From Leptobrachium leishanense (taxonomy: Eukaryota; Chordata; Amphibia; Anura; Megophryidae), in the NCBI GenBank assembly GCA_009667805.1, contig CM019067.1:158119049-158183048 (forward strand): a DNA stretch of 64,000 nt. Direction: 5' to 3'. Every line of letters begins with the position of its first letter. Position 1 is the stretch's first letter. The notes under the pieces are model-generated. The model did no database searches. It was not told the DNA's origin and saw nothing but the letters and a program-made list of their open reading frames with translations. The translations under genes and the position numbers were made by a program. Shown in pieces: positions 12,462 through 23,446 of this stretch.

Positions 12462-12575
12462 AATATCGGCTGTGGAGTCCAGTGGTAATGTTACATCTCT
12501 ACATTTGTAGACTGATCTTGTAAAGAGATGTGGAATTTGTGGCGCTATATAAATAAATGATAATAAAAAAAATGC

Positions 12576-13384
12576 AAGGAACTTGCAAAATCACTGAAGT
12601 GTGCATGTTTCCATTAAAGGGTCTTCTTGTTCATTGAGGCTCATAACCTTAAAGTCAGTGAGCTAATCCTGTATCTCCTAAACCCCATATCTTTCAGCAA
12701 TTTAACAATGTTGTGTGTGTTGGCATAGGTGTCTGGGGACCATTGGTATGAATTCCACAATTTTCCATCTTATAATTTTGAAAATCAAGCTGTTTTGTGG
12801 AGGGTTGGGGGTTCTTCCTGACACCACCTTGGAGAGCTTGTATGTCAGCTAGTAAAGTCTGCAACCTTGAGCTCCTATACATCTAATAGGTAATATCTTG
12901 CCTGTCCACTGTGTGGGTTTAAAGCTTAGTGACTTTGCTTAGCTTTGCAAACCGTGGAATCTGAAAGTTTTCAGAAGCCTACATTTGGGTGTCTTTGGCT
13001 ATTAAGTTACATGCTCCCATGTCCAATTTCCAATTGTGGCATCAATGTATCAGCATAAATATCTGTTAGTAGAGTTTGAGGAAGGTTTAATTACGCCAAA
13101 ACATTGAGGTTTTGGTCCTTGCTCTGCACCCTGGTTGCTAATAATTGAAGGTAACACTTACTGTGAGAATTCATTGTTATCTACTATTACTTTTCGCAAG
13201 GTTATTACCTGTTTTTCTGTATATTTTTACCACTGTGTATCATTGATAATTTTGTATAAAGCTATAAGATCAAGGAACTAACAACTATTTGATGTATGAT
13301 ACTTGTCCTATTTATAATAATAAAACTGTGTCCATTGAAAAATACCACCGGCATGCGCGAGGGCCAAAAAAAAATAAATGCTGA
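12576..13384. other. Unassigned DNA, possible retroelement 3' end
   Basis: Nothing codes convincingly. At 13077-13115 the text GAGGAAGGTTTAATTACGCC, followed by AAAACATTGAGGTTTTGG, resembles the untranslated 3' region seen in Penelope-like and other non-LTR elements. AATAAAACTG follows at 13319. This is a weak pattern match. Confidence 0.25.
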
Positions 13385-13479
13385 TCCGATGGAGACGAGC
13401 ACGCAAACGCCTCTCCCTCTCTCGGTTTCTCCCCTCACACCCCTATCCTAAGTCACCCCCAGACCCATGGCAAACTTTC

Positions 13480-13875
13480 CTGGGGGAGCACCAAGCAGCC
13501 AGATCTTGGAGAGCCCTGAGAAACCAGATCCTAGGTGCACTGGGCAGCCAGACCCTGGGGTGCACCGAGCAGCCAGATCCTGGGGTGCACCGAGCAGCCA
13601 GATCCTGGGGAGCACCAAGCAGCCAGATCCTAGGTGCACTAAGCAGCCAGATCCTGGGGAGCACCGAGCAGCCAGATCCTGGGGCTCACCGAGCAGCCAG
13701 ATCCTGGGAGAGCACCGAGATCCTGGGAGAGCACTAGGCAGCCACATCATTGGGAGCACCGAGCAGGCAGATCCTCGGAGCACCGAGCAACCAGATCCTG
13801 TACCCAGATCCAGGGTGCACCGAGCAGCCAGATCCTGGGGAGCACCAAGCAGCCAGATCCTGGGGTGCAATAGAC
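13480..13875. repeat. Minisatellite of about 24 bp
   Basis: The unit is GGAGCACCGAGCAGCCAGATCCTG, repeated about 16 times with substitutions and small indels. The period lets all frames stay open on both strands, so the predicted Gly/Pro/Ser-rich peptides are artefacts. Confidence 0.9.
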
Positions 13876-13899
13876 TGCCCTTCAGACAGGCTTAACACT

Positions 13900-14648
13900 A
13901 GTGCATATATAAAGGGACTATTTAAGTATTATGCGAGTATTCTGTTATATATTTATTTCTTCACTCATTACACTGCCATTTATCCTTATTTCCATTTGAG
14001 TTATCACATGATTGCATTGGAAAGTCAGGGAAAATAAAATGCAGTACATTTGATCTTGAGTTTTCACAAACATTTTATGAATAGAACCAATGTAAGGTGT
14101 GACAAGAAGAAAATCATTTTATGCTTTTTCTTGTTTATTTTAGGTAGTGATTTTCTTGGACAATGCATGGCTGAATGGCCTCCGCTGACAACAATATACA
14201 CAAAATATGAATAAACCTCCATAGAATATTAACTAAGGAAAAACAAAAGAAAATCCCAGTGTGATTTCATATCACACCACGACAACATTTATATATTTTT
14301 TGCTACTTATGTACTTTCTGGCTTGCTATGACTGTGATTTCTTTTCTTCACTTCGACAGCAATCAGGGCTTTTCATATTTGTCCACTTCCTATTTAATAT
14401 TTTTTCTCTGAATGTGAAGCCTAATCACCTTTTTATTTTTCTATGCCAAAAAGTGAAAGATCTTATTACATCAGAAGAAAAAAAAATAAAGAATTAGAAA
14501 CCTAGCAATTGAATTGGTTTAGCAGCGTGACTACAATCTCTTTTGGAATGTGAGGGGCTGTTCAAACTTTTAAATTAATAAAAAAGTAAATTTTTAACAA
14601 CTTCAAAATGCATTTCTTGCACAGAAATATAATTCTAATATATTCAAT
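13900..14648. other. No gene recognised
   Basis: Strongly AT-rich DNA without a recognisable frame or terminal repeats. Confidence 0.4.
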
Positions 14649-14789
14649 CTAACCTTTTCACTACCAAGGGATTTTCCAAAAACCCACTGTCAGGAACCAG
14701 TGGTTTCTTTTAAAAAAAAAAATAATTTTTAATTAATTATACAGTAAGAAATAGTTGGGCATATTCCCAATGTATTTCTTACTGTAATA

Positions 14790-15291
14790 CAGGGCCGGTG
14801 CTCCCACTTGGCAAGCTAGGCAACCGCCTATGGCGAACTGTCACCTACGGACGCAGTAGGCCCCAACCCGTGTCCCATTATTATACCCATTCCTCATTGT
14901 TTGGCTCGTGTAGCAGCAGTGGCTGCTCGCAAAGCCAACATTGTCGCCCCGCACAGAAGAAAGAGAGGCACAGAAGAAAGAGAGAAAGGCGCAAAACAAA
15001 GAAAGAGAGGAATAAAAAGGAGACAGAGGGACGAAAGAGGCACAGACCAATCCCGGGCCCGACCAGTGGAGGGGTAAGATGGGCACTGAACGACTGTGTG
15101 CGGACCGTGTGCACAGTGTGTGTGTTTGTCTGCAGTGGGCTTGTGTGTGTCCCCGTGCACAGTGTGTGCCTCCCAGTGCGCACGGTGTGTGTGTGTTCCT
15201 CCCCGCATTTCGACCGTTAACAATTTTTTTCAGTGGGGGGGCGCAAATAGCTGATCTTGCCAGTCCGCAAAATAGTCTAGCACCGGCCCTG
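14790..15291. mobile_element. 502-bp non-autonomous hAT element
   Basis: Perfect terminal repeats CAGGGCCGGTGCT and AGCACCGGCCCTG. Flanks CTGTAATA (14782-14789) and CGGTAATA (15292-15299) match at 7 of 8 bases, the hAT duplication length. Inside are a GAAAGAGAG run and a GTGTGTGTTTG-type run; no transposase. Confidence 0.88.
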
Positions 15292-15487
15292 CGGTAATAT
15301 CATATTCTACTGCCAAATTGAGTTACAGCCATTACAGTTGCAGCTCGTGTTCCCTGCAATGACTGCTGCATGTCCGATGTCTACAGCCGATCTTATACAG
15401 TTTTAGCTCTTTGGGCGTTATGCCCAAAGGGCTAAAACGTTGGTGGTACCTTCTTCAGCCCAAAAGCAAACACAATTAGTTTGCAAC

Positions 15488-16061
15488 TGCAATGGACAAT
15501 GGAGTCCGTTCTCGGATGCCAGCCTCTGTTCTAATTCGGTGGAGAAATCAGATAGCTGTGCGCATAAAGAAATCACACAGACAAGGAATACGTCTATGTG
15601 GCTTCCAAGCCAATGACTTCTCTGTCTTTATTCGACAATTTACAAGGCTTTTTATGCTACTTCGCATGTAACGATAAGAGGCTATTGCCCAACATTCTAT
15701 TCGTCATTAATATTGTGAAATTATAGACCTTGTTTAATAACAGTTAAAGAAAATAAACAACAGTGTCTCCGGATGTCCCTTTAGCCGTCAAGGACGTTGG
15801 TTACAGGACGTTCCGAGATGTTCCAAAACATTCTCCAAGATGATCTCCAAGATGTTCCAAAACATTCTCTTCTTGATACTTGGAAAAGAAACTACATGTG
15901 CGTACAAAAACAATCAGCTAAGATAGCGTTTAAAGAATAATATGCATTTGATTCATAAATCTTGATTAACCATTTAAACTACTCAAATGAGCATTTTTCT
16001 AGGCCTCCTTCTAAGCCTTTGAATATTATAAAAGCGAATATATACATTTCTGTCCACAACA
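15488..16061 (-). repeat. ERV 3' LTR
   Basis: Same length as the 5' LTR and differing by about six substitutions, for example near 15512, three between 15671 and 15685, and one each near 15780 and 15970. The AATAAA signal is at about 15627-15632. Confidence 0.93.
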
Positions 16062-16076
16062 GTCCCCCCTAAAAAT
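16062..16076 (-). other. ERV polypurine tract
   Basis: TTTTTAGGGGGGAC on the minus strand lies directly before the 3' LTR, the position where plus-strand DNA synthesis is primed. Confidence 0.85.
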
Positions 16077-16299
16077 GCACATTTCCCAAGTGTACCCCTG
16101 GAGACGAGCCGTGCCTTCATCCGTTCCCCTAATAGTCTCGCCAGCCATCCAAAATCTTCGCCGGAGGTTGAGACGAGAAATTCCTATTGAATAAAACCCC
16201 TGTGTAGTCCGGGCTTCCGTGCATGGTCGAGACTGGTGGGTCAAGAGTCAGGCTTCAACTCGTCTTGCAACGGGTCACTAACCTTGGCTTAGAGCCAAA

Positions 16300-18424
16300 T
16301 CATAGACGGTGTTCTCGAGATAGGGGACGCTTGGGCTCATAATTTTGTGGATGACTTGTTACAGGTGGGCGGAGTTCATCATACCTCTTATTCACAGGAA
16401 CCCCCAGAAATTCTAGACTAGTATAGGAAGTGCCAATATTCTCCCCAGTGTCCCTACACACTTGATTAAGCAGTAAAGGTGTAGTGGATTCCACAGTTCT
16501 TTCGATAACCTTTTTAATGCAGGGTAAAACACAACATCCAATCACCGTCAACAGAACCATCATTACCAGGATAACTATCCCTATTTGTGTGAGGATCTTC
16601 TGCCAGGCACTCATCCAACTAAAATACTGGTCCCATGGATCAGTAATGCCAGAGTTTTTCTTCAGTTCTTCAGACAGGTCTTCCAATCGTTTAATGGCCT
16701 TAGTGACTTTGCCAGTGGGGCCTGTGTTATCCGGGATAAAGGTGCAACAGGAGCCACCAGTACCTTTCAGCACAGGGCCATTCGGTTCTGGAAGGTCATT
16801 GCAGAGGTTGGGCCTAGCTGGTCGGCCAAACCCTGGAGGGCATCTCGGGTATAGTTAACAAACCTCTGTTGGTTGTAATAGATGTAGTTAATCCAATCAA
16901 CATTCTTGTTGATGGTTACCATGGGGATTAAAGATTCAAATCCCACCTTTACCTGGTCTCTAGCTTTGAACTCATTAGGCATCCCCCTTGGGATTCCTAT
17001 GACATCAAGGTAGACGTGGGGATCGAAACTGCCAGGTACAGAATTCGCCTCTCTCCTTTGTCTAGTGAGTCCGGGGGTGTGGGCATTAGGCAGATCATCA
17101 TCAAAGGGCAGGATGTGGAGGGGCATGATGGCTTTAGCCAGAGCACACTCACCGTCCCACGCACCTACCAAGCGGGAGCGGACTCGCATGTCACCGCAGA
17201 TCCAATAGACATCTCCCAGGGAGATCACCTCGTTTTGCACCTTCTCCTTCTCCACAGCGCTGTACTGCACACAATAGCCTTCTGTGAAGTCTCCAACTAC
17301 CCAGCCACCAGTTCCCCAAGAGGAGTGACAGGTGTAGTTCCCGGGGTAGATGGTGATACTCTCTGAGAGTCTGGGGTTTCGTTTCTGGAGGGGGTATTTG
17401 GCTTTCCATGCTCTGCAAGCATCATGATTTAGAGTGGTGTTGGTAAACAGACCGAGAAAGCATTCCTCGACATCCTCGGGGATATTGAGGGGTACCGTAC
17501 CTAGATGAGGCCTAGCAGTACCACACACATAGCAATTGGTTCTGTTGTGGGACTGAGCGGTATATTTCATCCATTCTAACCAAACAATCATATCTGAGTA
17601 TCCCGTTTCAATGGCCATAGTATCCCCGAACGTGGGATCAGCGATGGCCACTATACCATTGGGAGAGATCATCCTGTGGTGATTAAGGGGTTTGGACTGT
17701 TGGTGCGGAGGGACCCAGTCAGGGGCAAGGTACATATCTCATAGGCGGAATTTTCCCAGGGTCTGCGGATTCTCTGAACCCCCTTTACCCACAAACCCAG
17801 AACATAGATACCTGAATCCCCGGGTCCTGGATTTTCTAGGGTTAGAATTAGTTTCAGTGCTGTTGCTCCTGTTCTAAACCGCACCTCCCCATCATCATCC
17901 GACTCCTGTTATTCATACTTGGGGCAGGTGTTTGGGGCCATTGTCAGTGTCATACGAGCGAGGACTGATTTACTATTTTCATCTTTCTTATTTAAGGAGA
18001 TCTGTGGTTTATGTCCCCAGGGAACTCCCGTATTCCATCCCACCGAAGTCCAACTACCGCACTCCTGTCCCTAATAGCAATTGGTAACGCACATATATAT
18101 GTCATAATCATGTGAAATCCCATTTCTCCAGATACATTGCAAGCGGGGGCCTGGGCATGGGTGTATATCACAATAGTTAAAGGTGTATGTAACCACGCGA
18201 GTGTTAGATGAATTATACCAGAAAGTGGTTAGTTTGTTTTCGGCGGCAGTAGTATTCATTGCGTGGCTCATGACATGGGCATTGTCCGTCAGTTGTCCCA
18301 GGGCAGCTTCCACCTGGGCTCTCATAACCGCTTGTACCATAACATCAACTGCCTGTCCCAGTATAACAGCTACATTGTGCCCCTGGATTCCCACCCCCCA
18401 AATGATAAGGATATACATAATCAT
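16300..18424 (-). pseudogene. env: ERV env, broken
   Basis: Env is the virion surface glycoprotein. Three consecutive minus-strand blocks are visible. Block 1 (18071-18424) is an N-terminal surface-unit part with a hydrophobic start and a stop at 18071. A short piece lies at 17669-17884. Block 2 (16767-17735) has a CXXC motif (C-Y-V-C), an R-Q-R-R furin-type cleavage site and a long conserved stretch with D-W-I-N-Y-I-Y-Y-N-Q-Q-R. Block 3 (16300-16773) has the G-G-S-C-C segment, a membrane span (I-V-I-L-V-M-M-V-L-L-T-V-I-G) and a cytoplasmic tail. The breaks are the stop at 18071, a frame change near 17.7-17.8 kb and a frameshift at 16767-16773 in the conserved cysteine region. The ectodomain pattern is the type known from fish and amphibian ERVs. 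Confidence 0.85.
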
Positions 18425-18486
18425 GGTTGTTTTGTTGTCTGGTCTGCTTTTGGTGTACCGGTCTTTTTACAGTGGGAGGCGTGGAT

Positions 18487-18640
18487 TCAGGTGGCTTTTC
18501 CTTCCAATTTTACTGAAGTTGCAGTTGTGAGGAGGACCTGGAAGGGACCGTCGTATCTGGGCTCAAGTGGATTCTTTCGAAGAAACTTCTTCACTAGTAC
18601 CCAGTCTCCCGGGACCAGTTGATGAGTGTCGTGGATACTT
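18487..18640 (-). pseudogene. pol: ERV integrase C-terminal fragment
   Basis: The segment with G-D-W-V-L-V-K-K-F followed by L-E-P-R-Y-D-G-P-F-Q-V-L-L-T-T matches the C-terminal DNA-binding domain of gammaretroviral-type integrases. The frame upstream (to 18798) does not resemble integrase, so the catalytic core is missing. It lies immediately upstream of env, as expected. Confidence 0.75.
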
Positions 18641-18839
18641 TCAGGGTCTGGAATGCAAAAAAACACTTGACCATAGATATCAGTTAATATTGTTGAAACA
18701 ATTGTGACATAATTTATTAGACAGTCGGACTGTAATTGCAACTGTTGAGGGAAACAGTATTCTGAAAGGTGACAGATTGTGTAGACCGATGAGAGCATTC
18801 ATCATTGTATTTGAGAGGTGTGAGGGCCCATGTGCCTAT

Positions 18840-20431
18840 TGTACTACAGCCGGATAGAGTGCCTTAGGTAAGCACACTTTATTTCTTAGTTCTGGGATAC
18901 TACTAGTGTGACTAGCTGCTCGAGTTCCTTTTCCTGTGTCTGACTGAGTGAGTCTGTCTTGCTGCTTGGTCTGCAAAATGATTTAATATCAGCTTCTGGT
19001 GTACTAAACTTTCCATGTGCATTTACTTTTATCGCTGCAACCTGTGTGAGTGCGTGTAGCTGCGCTTGTTTTGTTTCTTTTCCTTCATCTGGCAGAAAGA
19101 GTGGGGGCAAGGGGGGAAGTTGAACAGAATTGATTAAAAATCCCTCATAGTTAACAGCATACCAGAATTAGAATCACAACCGGAATCACCCCCCTCAGGA
19201 AAAGGAAAGAGAGTAGCGCGGTGAAGACCCAGATATCAGGTGAGAGTGACAGTATCAGGTTGCAGGAGGGAATATCGCCGGCGCAGTAGGCTCGCAGAAA
19301 CGTCATGTCGTGCCAATACTCGGGGCTGCTTACCCCTACCCGTCATGTGCAAATTAATATTTAATCAGCAGGCATCATTAGACTGTTGCTACCAATATTC
19401 TGTGTCATTAGAGAATTGTAGGTTAAAACTTTCCTGGCATTAGTAGCTTTATCTCGTACTTAGCAAGGTCACACTCCGTCTGTGTGGTCGTCAGCAACTA
19501 GAAAATCCTCTAAATTAACTAGGAAATAAAAACCTGCAATCTGCTGATACGGACAGTATACCTTATCTATTTTAAACCAAAATAAGCTATTGCAGCAGGG
19601 AAAAACCCGCTCCACGTTTAAACTGCATAGAGTTGAACATTCCCCTGTTTTTTTTTTTTCTCTCTCAGCAGGGTTAAAATATCTGATCTTCACGGTCATA
19701 GGAAAAAAAGAGGAACCAATTTAAGCTTTCTAGTTTCACTTTCTCGTCTGCATCCTGCTTCCCTTTTTTTTTCTTTTTCCACATAAAAAATCATTATACG
19801 GGATATTTTAAAGCCCACTTTGTGTTCTTAACACTTAACACTTAATTCTACCCGGCTCCGTAGCACTCTGTCCTGCAGAGCAATACTGATAGAATGCGGA
19901 GCCTCTCTCTCCCGAGAATATTTCGTATAAAACTATTTTTAATTAAAATAATAAACCATTAGGGCGTTAGCAAAATCTACCTCCATCAATATAGACAAAC
20001 GGTACTACCTACAAGAACAATCACTCCGCATACGTACATTTTTTTTTGTACCTCACATATACACCACAACAGTAAACAACACAGATCCTCCTGGCAAACA
20101 CCCAGCAATGGAATCATATCTCAAACAAAGCAGTTGTTATGTCTCTCCTGTCTACTCTGCTTGTTGTCTTCGCTTACCGTGATTTACATCTCTGACATAC
20201 ATACATACATACAAACATACATGTCCTTCTTATTGCTCCTTACTGGCAAGCAACCTATAGTTGCCATATCTAGGATAGGCTTTCCTAACCTCTTCTTACA
20301 TTGACTCATAAACTATCATCCGCATCTTATAGATTATCATATACAAAAAACACAGTATATACACAAAAATATATACAAAACACAGTATATACACAAAAAT
20401 ATATACAAAACACACAGTATATATATATATA
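18840..20431 (-). other. ERV middle region lacking recognisable pol
   Basis: This is where protease, reverse transcriptase, RNase H and the integrase core should lie. I see no YxDD, no DSG/DTG and no DDE integrase core in any frame. A 74-codon minus frame (18886-19110) contains an A-H-G-K-F-S-T-P-E-A-D segment that vaguely resembles the end of retroviral RNase H; this is weak. 20200-20431 holds ACAT and ATATACACAAAA-type simple repeats. The region may be a deletion scar filled with unrelated DNA. Confidence 0.55.
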
Positions 20432-20826
20432 CAGTTGTGTTCAAAATTATTCAACCCCCACTGAAATTGAGTGTTTTGGTCAGTTTGACATTGATTTTGA
20501 TCATTCAGTCATCTTGCTTACAATTAAATCAAAGAGGCACGTGTAGATCAGACAAATATAACATAACATTTATAATGAAATAACCACAAATGTCTTTTCT
20601 GTGCTCACATCATTATCAGTTTTATTCAACCCCCAAGTGACGTTCAATCTTAGTACTTAGTACAACATCCTTTTACAGTTATAACAGCTTTTAAACATCA
20701 TTTTAGTTGCATATGGTTCTTTAAAAAGTCCTTGTAGGATTTCATTCTGAATACAATTACAAATGTACACTAAATTCCCTAAAACCCTTTACAGCATTGG
20801 GGGTTGAATAATTTTGAACACAACTG
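20432..20826. mobile_element. 395-bp Tc1/mariner-type MITE inside the ERV
   Basis: The ends CAGTTGTGTTCAAAATTATT and their complement are perfect inverted repeats of about 30 bp, flanked by TA. It is non-coding. TA duplication and CAGT ends indicate mobilisation by a Tc1/mariner transposase. It is younger than the ERV because it lies inside it. Confidence 0.92.
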
Positions 20827-20899
20827 TATATTGGTTGTTTGGTCAGACATCATCTTGGGGGAAAGGCCTAAGCCAGGGATAGTGGGTCGTGGGAAATTA

Positions 20900-21898
20900 T
20901 CAGATACAATGGCAGTATCCTGCTAAAGGCCATTGGCGGCATCCGGGCTTTGGGTGGGGGCCGTCGCCTGCGGGGTGCTTTACAATCCCGTCTGAAATGG
21001 CTGGATTCTCCACAAGTAAAACAGGTTCTTGGTGGACGCCCCCCTCCCCACCAGGCTCCCCTTCCACGGTGCCTGCTGTCATACTGAGAGTGGGCTGCTG
21101 TGTCCAGGTGATATTATTCTTGGGAGTCGGGGGTATGTCTTGGGTGTTTTGGTAGAAAGGACATCTGGTGTCTGTTTGCTGGGGTGGAAAGGTGATAAGA
21201 TCTTGGTGCTGGGGTGGAAAAGTCATGGGCTGGCCATGAGTGACCTGGGGTGTGGTTGCAGGTATCCCTATGTGGGACATTAGGGAATCATCAGTACAAT
21301 TTACTGAGTCAAAAAAATGACTGGAAAAAGGTGGTTGACCCAGGTCACCAGTCTGGTCTATCGTTTGGAGAGTGGTATCTAAATTGGGCAAATGAATCAT
21401 TATAGGGTATATTGTCGGTACCTGGCTTGTGGCTGTTAATGAGGATGTTACAGGACGAGTGGTGTAGTACGACCCATCGATACATAAAACAGGGTAGAGA
21501 CCTGTCGGCTGTTTTTGGGCATTTGTCGTTTGGGTTGGGGTTATTATTTTCTTTTTGGATACCTGGATTTTCTAGGAAGGAGGCTCAGAACTTGGAGTGA
21601 GATAATAGTAATTAGTTTTTCCTTTCGTCTTATGTATGGTTTCTATCCACCCTTCGTTCTCAATTTCTTTTGCAACCCTATACCAATCCTGTGCTACATT
21701 CCATAAACCATTATCAATCAACATTCCTTTCTTATTCTTCAACACATGTTTCCATTCTTCTACCTGTAATCTGGGATTATCTAATTCGCAAATTTTGCCT
21801 AAAATCTTTAGGTTTGTCACATTACTTTTGCCTGTCCTTTCCTCAACTAACTTGCATGGTGACAACCAACCAGTATGGCTACTCTGTTCATTTCCCAT
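20900..21898 (-). pseudogene. gag: ERV gag, broken
   Basis: The product would be the virion core polyprotein. The frame starts with Met-Gly-Asn, an N-myristoylation-type start, and a matrix-like segment of about 108 residues follows. A TAG codon at 21572-21574 interrupts the frame, which is otherwise open to about 20900 and Pro/Gln/Thr-rich. A nucleocapsid zinc knuckle, C-F-T-C-G-E-S-S-H-F-R-R-D-C (CX2CX4HX4C), lies at 20982-21023 but in another frame, so at least one frameshift separates it from the matrix part. No clear capsid major homology region was seen, so part of capsid is probably deleted. Non-functional as it stands. Confidence 0.8.
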
Positions 21899-22736
21899 TC
21901 TTGATTGTTAGCATTGTTTCTTTGTCACTCTTCAATTCACGTAGTTTATCAACAGTCAGAAATGAGGATAGACCTATATCTATCGTGGCCTATTTACCAC
22001 GACAATAAAGCGTCTCGTCCTCCCCTATATTCCAAATATAGGACCCTGCAAGAAAAGGTGTAGCTAGCACCTCTCTACCGCAGCATATATATCCTACAGG
22101 TGCTTCCTTTATCGCGTCACCTGTTCCTACTAGATATATATATTCTTGTGAGTTCCTAATAGATACGCCTAATGCATCATCTATCCCAGTACTCACAAAA
22201 AAAACCCTCTGACCGTCAATCAAACTATACTTCAATCAGAGATATATTGCGTCCTACCACCAAGCTTGTGTTCACCTGTTACTGTTAGGAAAGTCCTAAT
22301 ACCAGGTATGCACCTATTGCATCACATCACCTGTTACCGTCTGGAGATAACTAACCAGGTACACCCCACTTGTTACCACAGGTCCGCGATAATCTCTCTG
22401 ATTAACAACCAACCAAAATACAATTTCTATCAGGAAATATGCCGTCAATACAAAGAATCGTGAACAGACACGTACAAACAAGCAGACAACTGGCATGCGG
22501 TCGTGGGTCAGTATAACGGGCACCTGGGCAAAGTTAAATAAAACCCCACTTTTGATGCTTTTCCCAAGCGTCACACTGGGGTTTCCCGGGGCAGGATCAC
22601 AGACCAGAACACGTCACCGATAAGATATCAAAAGGTATCTTACCTGTGAGGTTACGAAGTTGATCAGGCTCCGGTTCTGGTGTGGTCCTGCCAGGAAATC
22701 CTCGTCGGTGACACACTGGAGAAAGCGTAACCCAGG

Positions 22737-22754
22737 GCCCCACGTTGGGCGCCA
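22737..22754 (-). other. ERV primer-binding site, tRNA-Lys1,2 type
   Basis: Three bases inside the 5' LTR the minus strand reads TGGCGCCCAACGTGGGGC. This matches the primer site complementary to tRNA-Lys1,2 used, for example, by several lentiviruses and betaretroviruses (established knowledge). Confidence 0.88.
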
Positions 22755-22757
22755 AAT

Positions 22758-23331
22758 TGCAATGGACAATGGAGTCCGTCCTCGGATGCCAGCCTCTGTT
22801 CTAATTCGGTGGAGAAATCAGATAGCTGTGCGCATAAAGAAATCACACAGACAAGGAATACGTCTATGTGGCTTCCAAGCCAATGACTTCTCTGTCTTTA
22901 TTCGACAATTTACAAGGCTTTTTATGCTACTTCGCATGTAACGATAGCAGGCTGTTGCCCAACATTCTATTCGTCATTAATATTGTGAAATTATAGACCT
23001 TGTTTAATAACAGTTAAAGAAAATAAACAACAGTGTCTCCGGATGTCCTTTTAGCCGTCAAGGACGTTGGTTACAGGACGTTCCGAGATGTTCCAAAACA
23101 TTCTCCAAGATGATCTCCAAGATGTTCCAAAACATTCTCTTCTTGATACTTGGAAAAGAAACTACATGTGCGTACAAAAACAATCAGCTAAGATAGCGTT
23201 TAAAGAATAATATGCATTTGATTCATAAATCTTGATTAATCATTTAAACTACTCAAATGAGCATTTTTCTAGGCCTCCTTCTAAGCCTTTGAATATTATA
23301 AAAGCGAATATATACATTTCTGTCCACAACA
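22758..23331 (-). repeat. ERV 5' LTR
   Basis: On the minus strand it starts TGTTGTGGACAG and ends CCATTGTCCATTGCA (TG...CA). An AATAAA polyadenylation signal lies at about 22897-22902 and a TATA-like CATAAAAAG just upstream at about 22917-22926, so the U3-R-U5 order is minus-strand. A GATGTTCCAAAACATTCTC motif is duplicated at about 23084-23140. Confidence 0.93.
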
Positions 23332-23446
23332 CAACAAATAAATGTAATTTGCTTTTGATCTGCAGAGCTGAAGATTGAGATATCTCGATAGTGGGCGCCG
23401 GATGGTGCCTTTGAAGCTATATCGATCTTGGTAGTGAAGGGGTTAA

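Larger units (their letters stand above)
11575..12575 (+). mobile_element. tRNA-type SINE-like unit, interrupted
   Basis: A box-B-like motif GGTTTGAAATCCC (about 11648-11660) sits downstream of a tRNA-like GAGTAGAGGTAACATCACT. It is followed by GTCCTTGGGCACGACACTT, which resembles the conserved core of vertebrate V-SINEs. The expected tail, with GGCGCTATATAAATAAATGATAATA, appears only at about 12540-12565, after the nested MITEs at 11731-12461. I infer one SINE broken by a later insertion. Confidence 0.6.
15488..23331 (-). mobile_element. Endogenous retrovirus, gamma/epsilon-like, pol-deficient
   Basis: Two 574-bp LTRs bound the provirus, which reads on the minus strand. CAAC flanks both sides (15484-15487 and 23332-23335), a 4-bp duplication. 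In transcription order: 5' LTR, tRNA-Lys1,2-type primer site, about 0.84 kb leader, broken gag, a region without recognisable protease or reverse transcriptase (and holding a 395-bp MITE), an integrase C-terminal remnant, broken env, polypurine tract, 3' LTR. I counted six differences between the LTRs (about 1%), so the insertion is recent on an evolutionary scale. Gamma/epsilon affinity rests on the Env and integrase tail; the Lys primer site is less usual for that group. Confidence 0.93.
14653..23442. mobile_element. TTAA element, subfamily B, split by a hAT element and an ERV
   Basis: The left end CCTTTTCACTACCAAGGG (CTAA before it) and right end CTTGGTAGTGAAGGGG (TTAA at 23443-23446) are inverted repeats. 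The host element, once the two inserts are removed, is about 0.45 kb and aligns along its length with 62302-62744: the CAGGAACCAGTG, GGTACCTTCTTCAGCCC, AATTTGCTTTTG and CGGATGGTGCCTTTGAAG segments occur in the same order. The inserts are a 502-bp hAT element (14790-15291) and the ERV (15488-23331). Confidence 0.85.

Noticed and set aside
13378..13895. Frames with repeated A-A-R-S-W-G or similar
   Set aside because: Translation of the 24-bp minisatellite in all frames.
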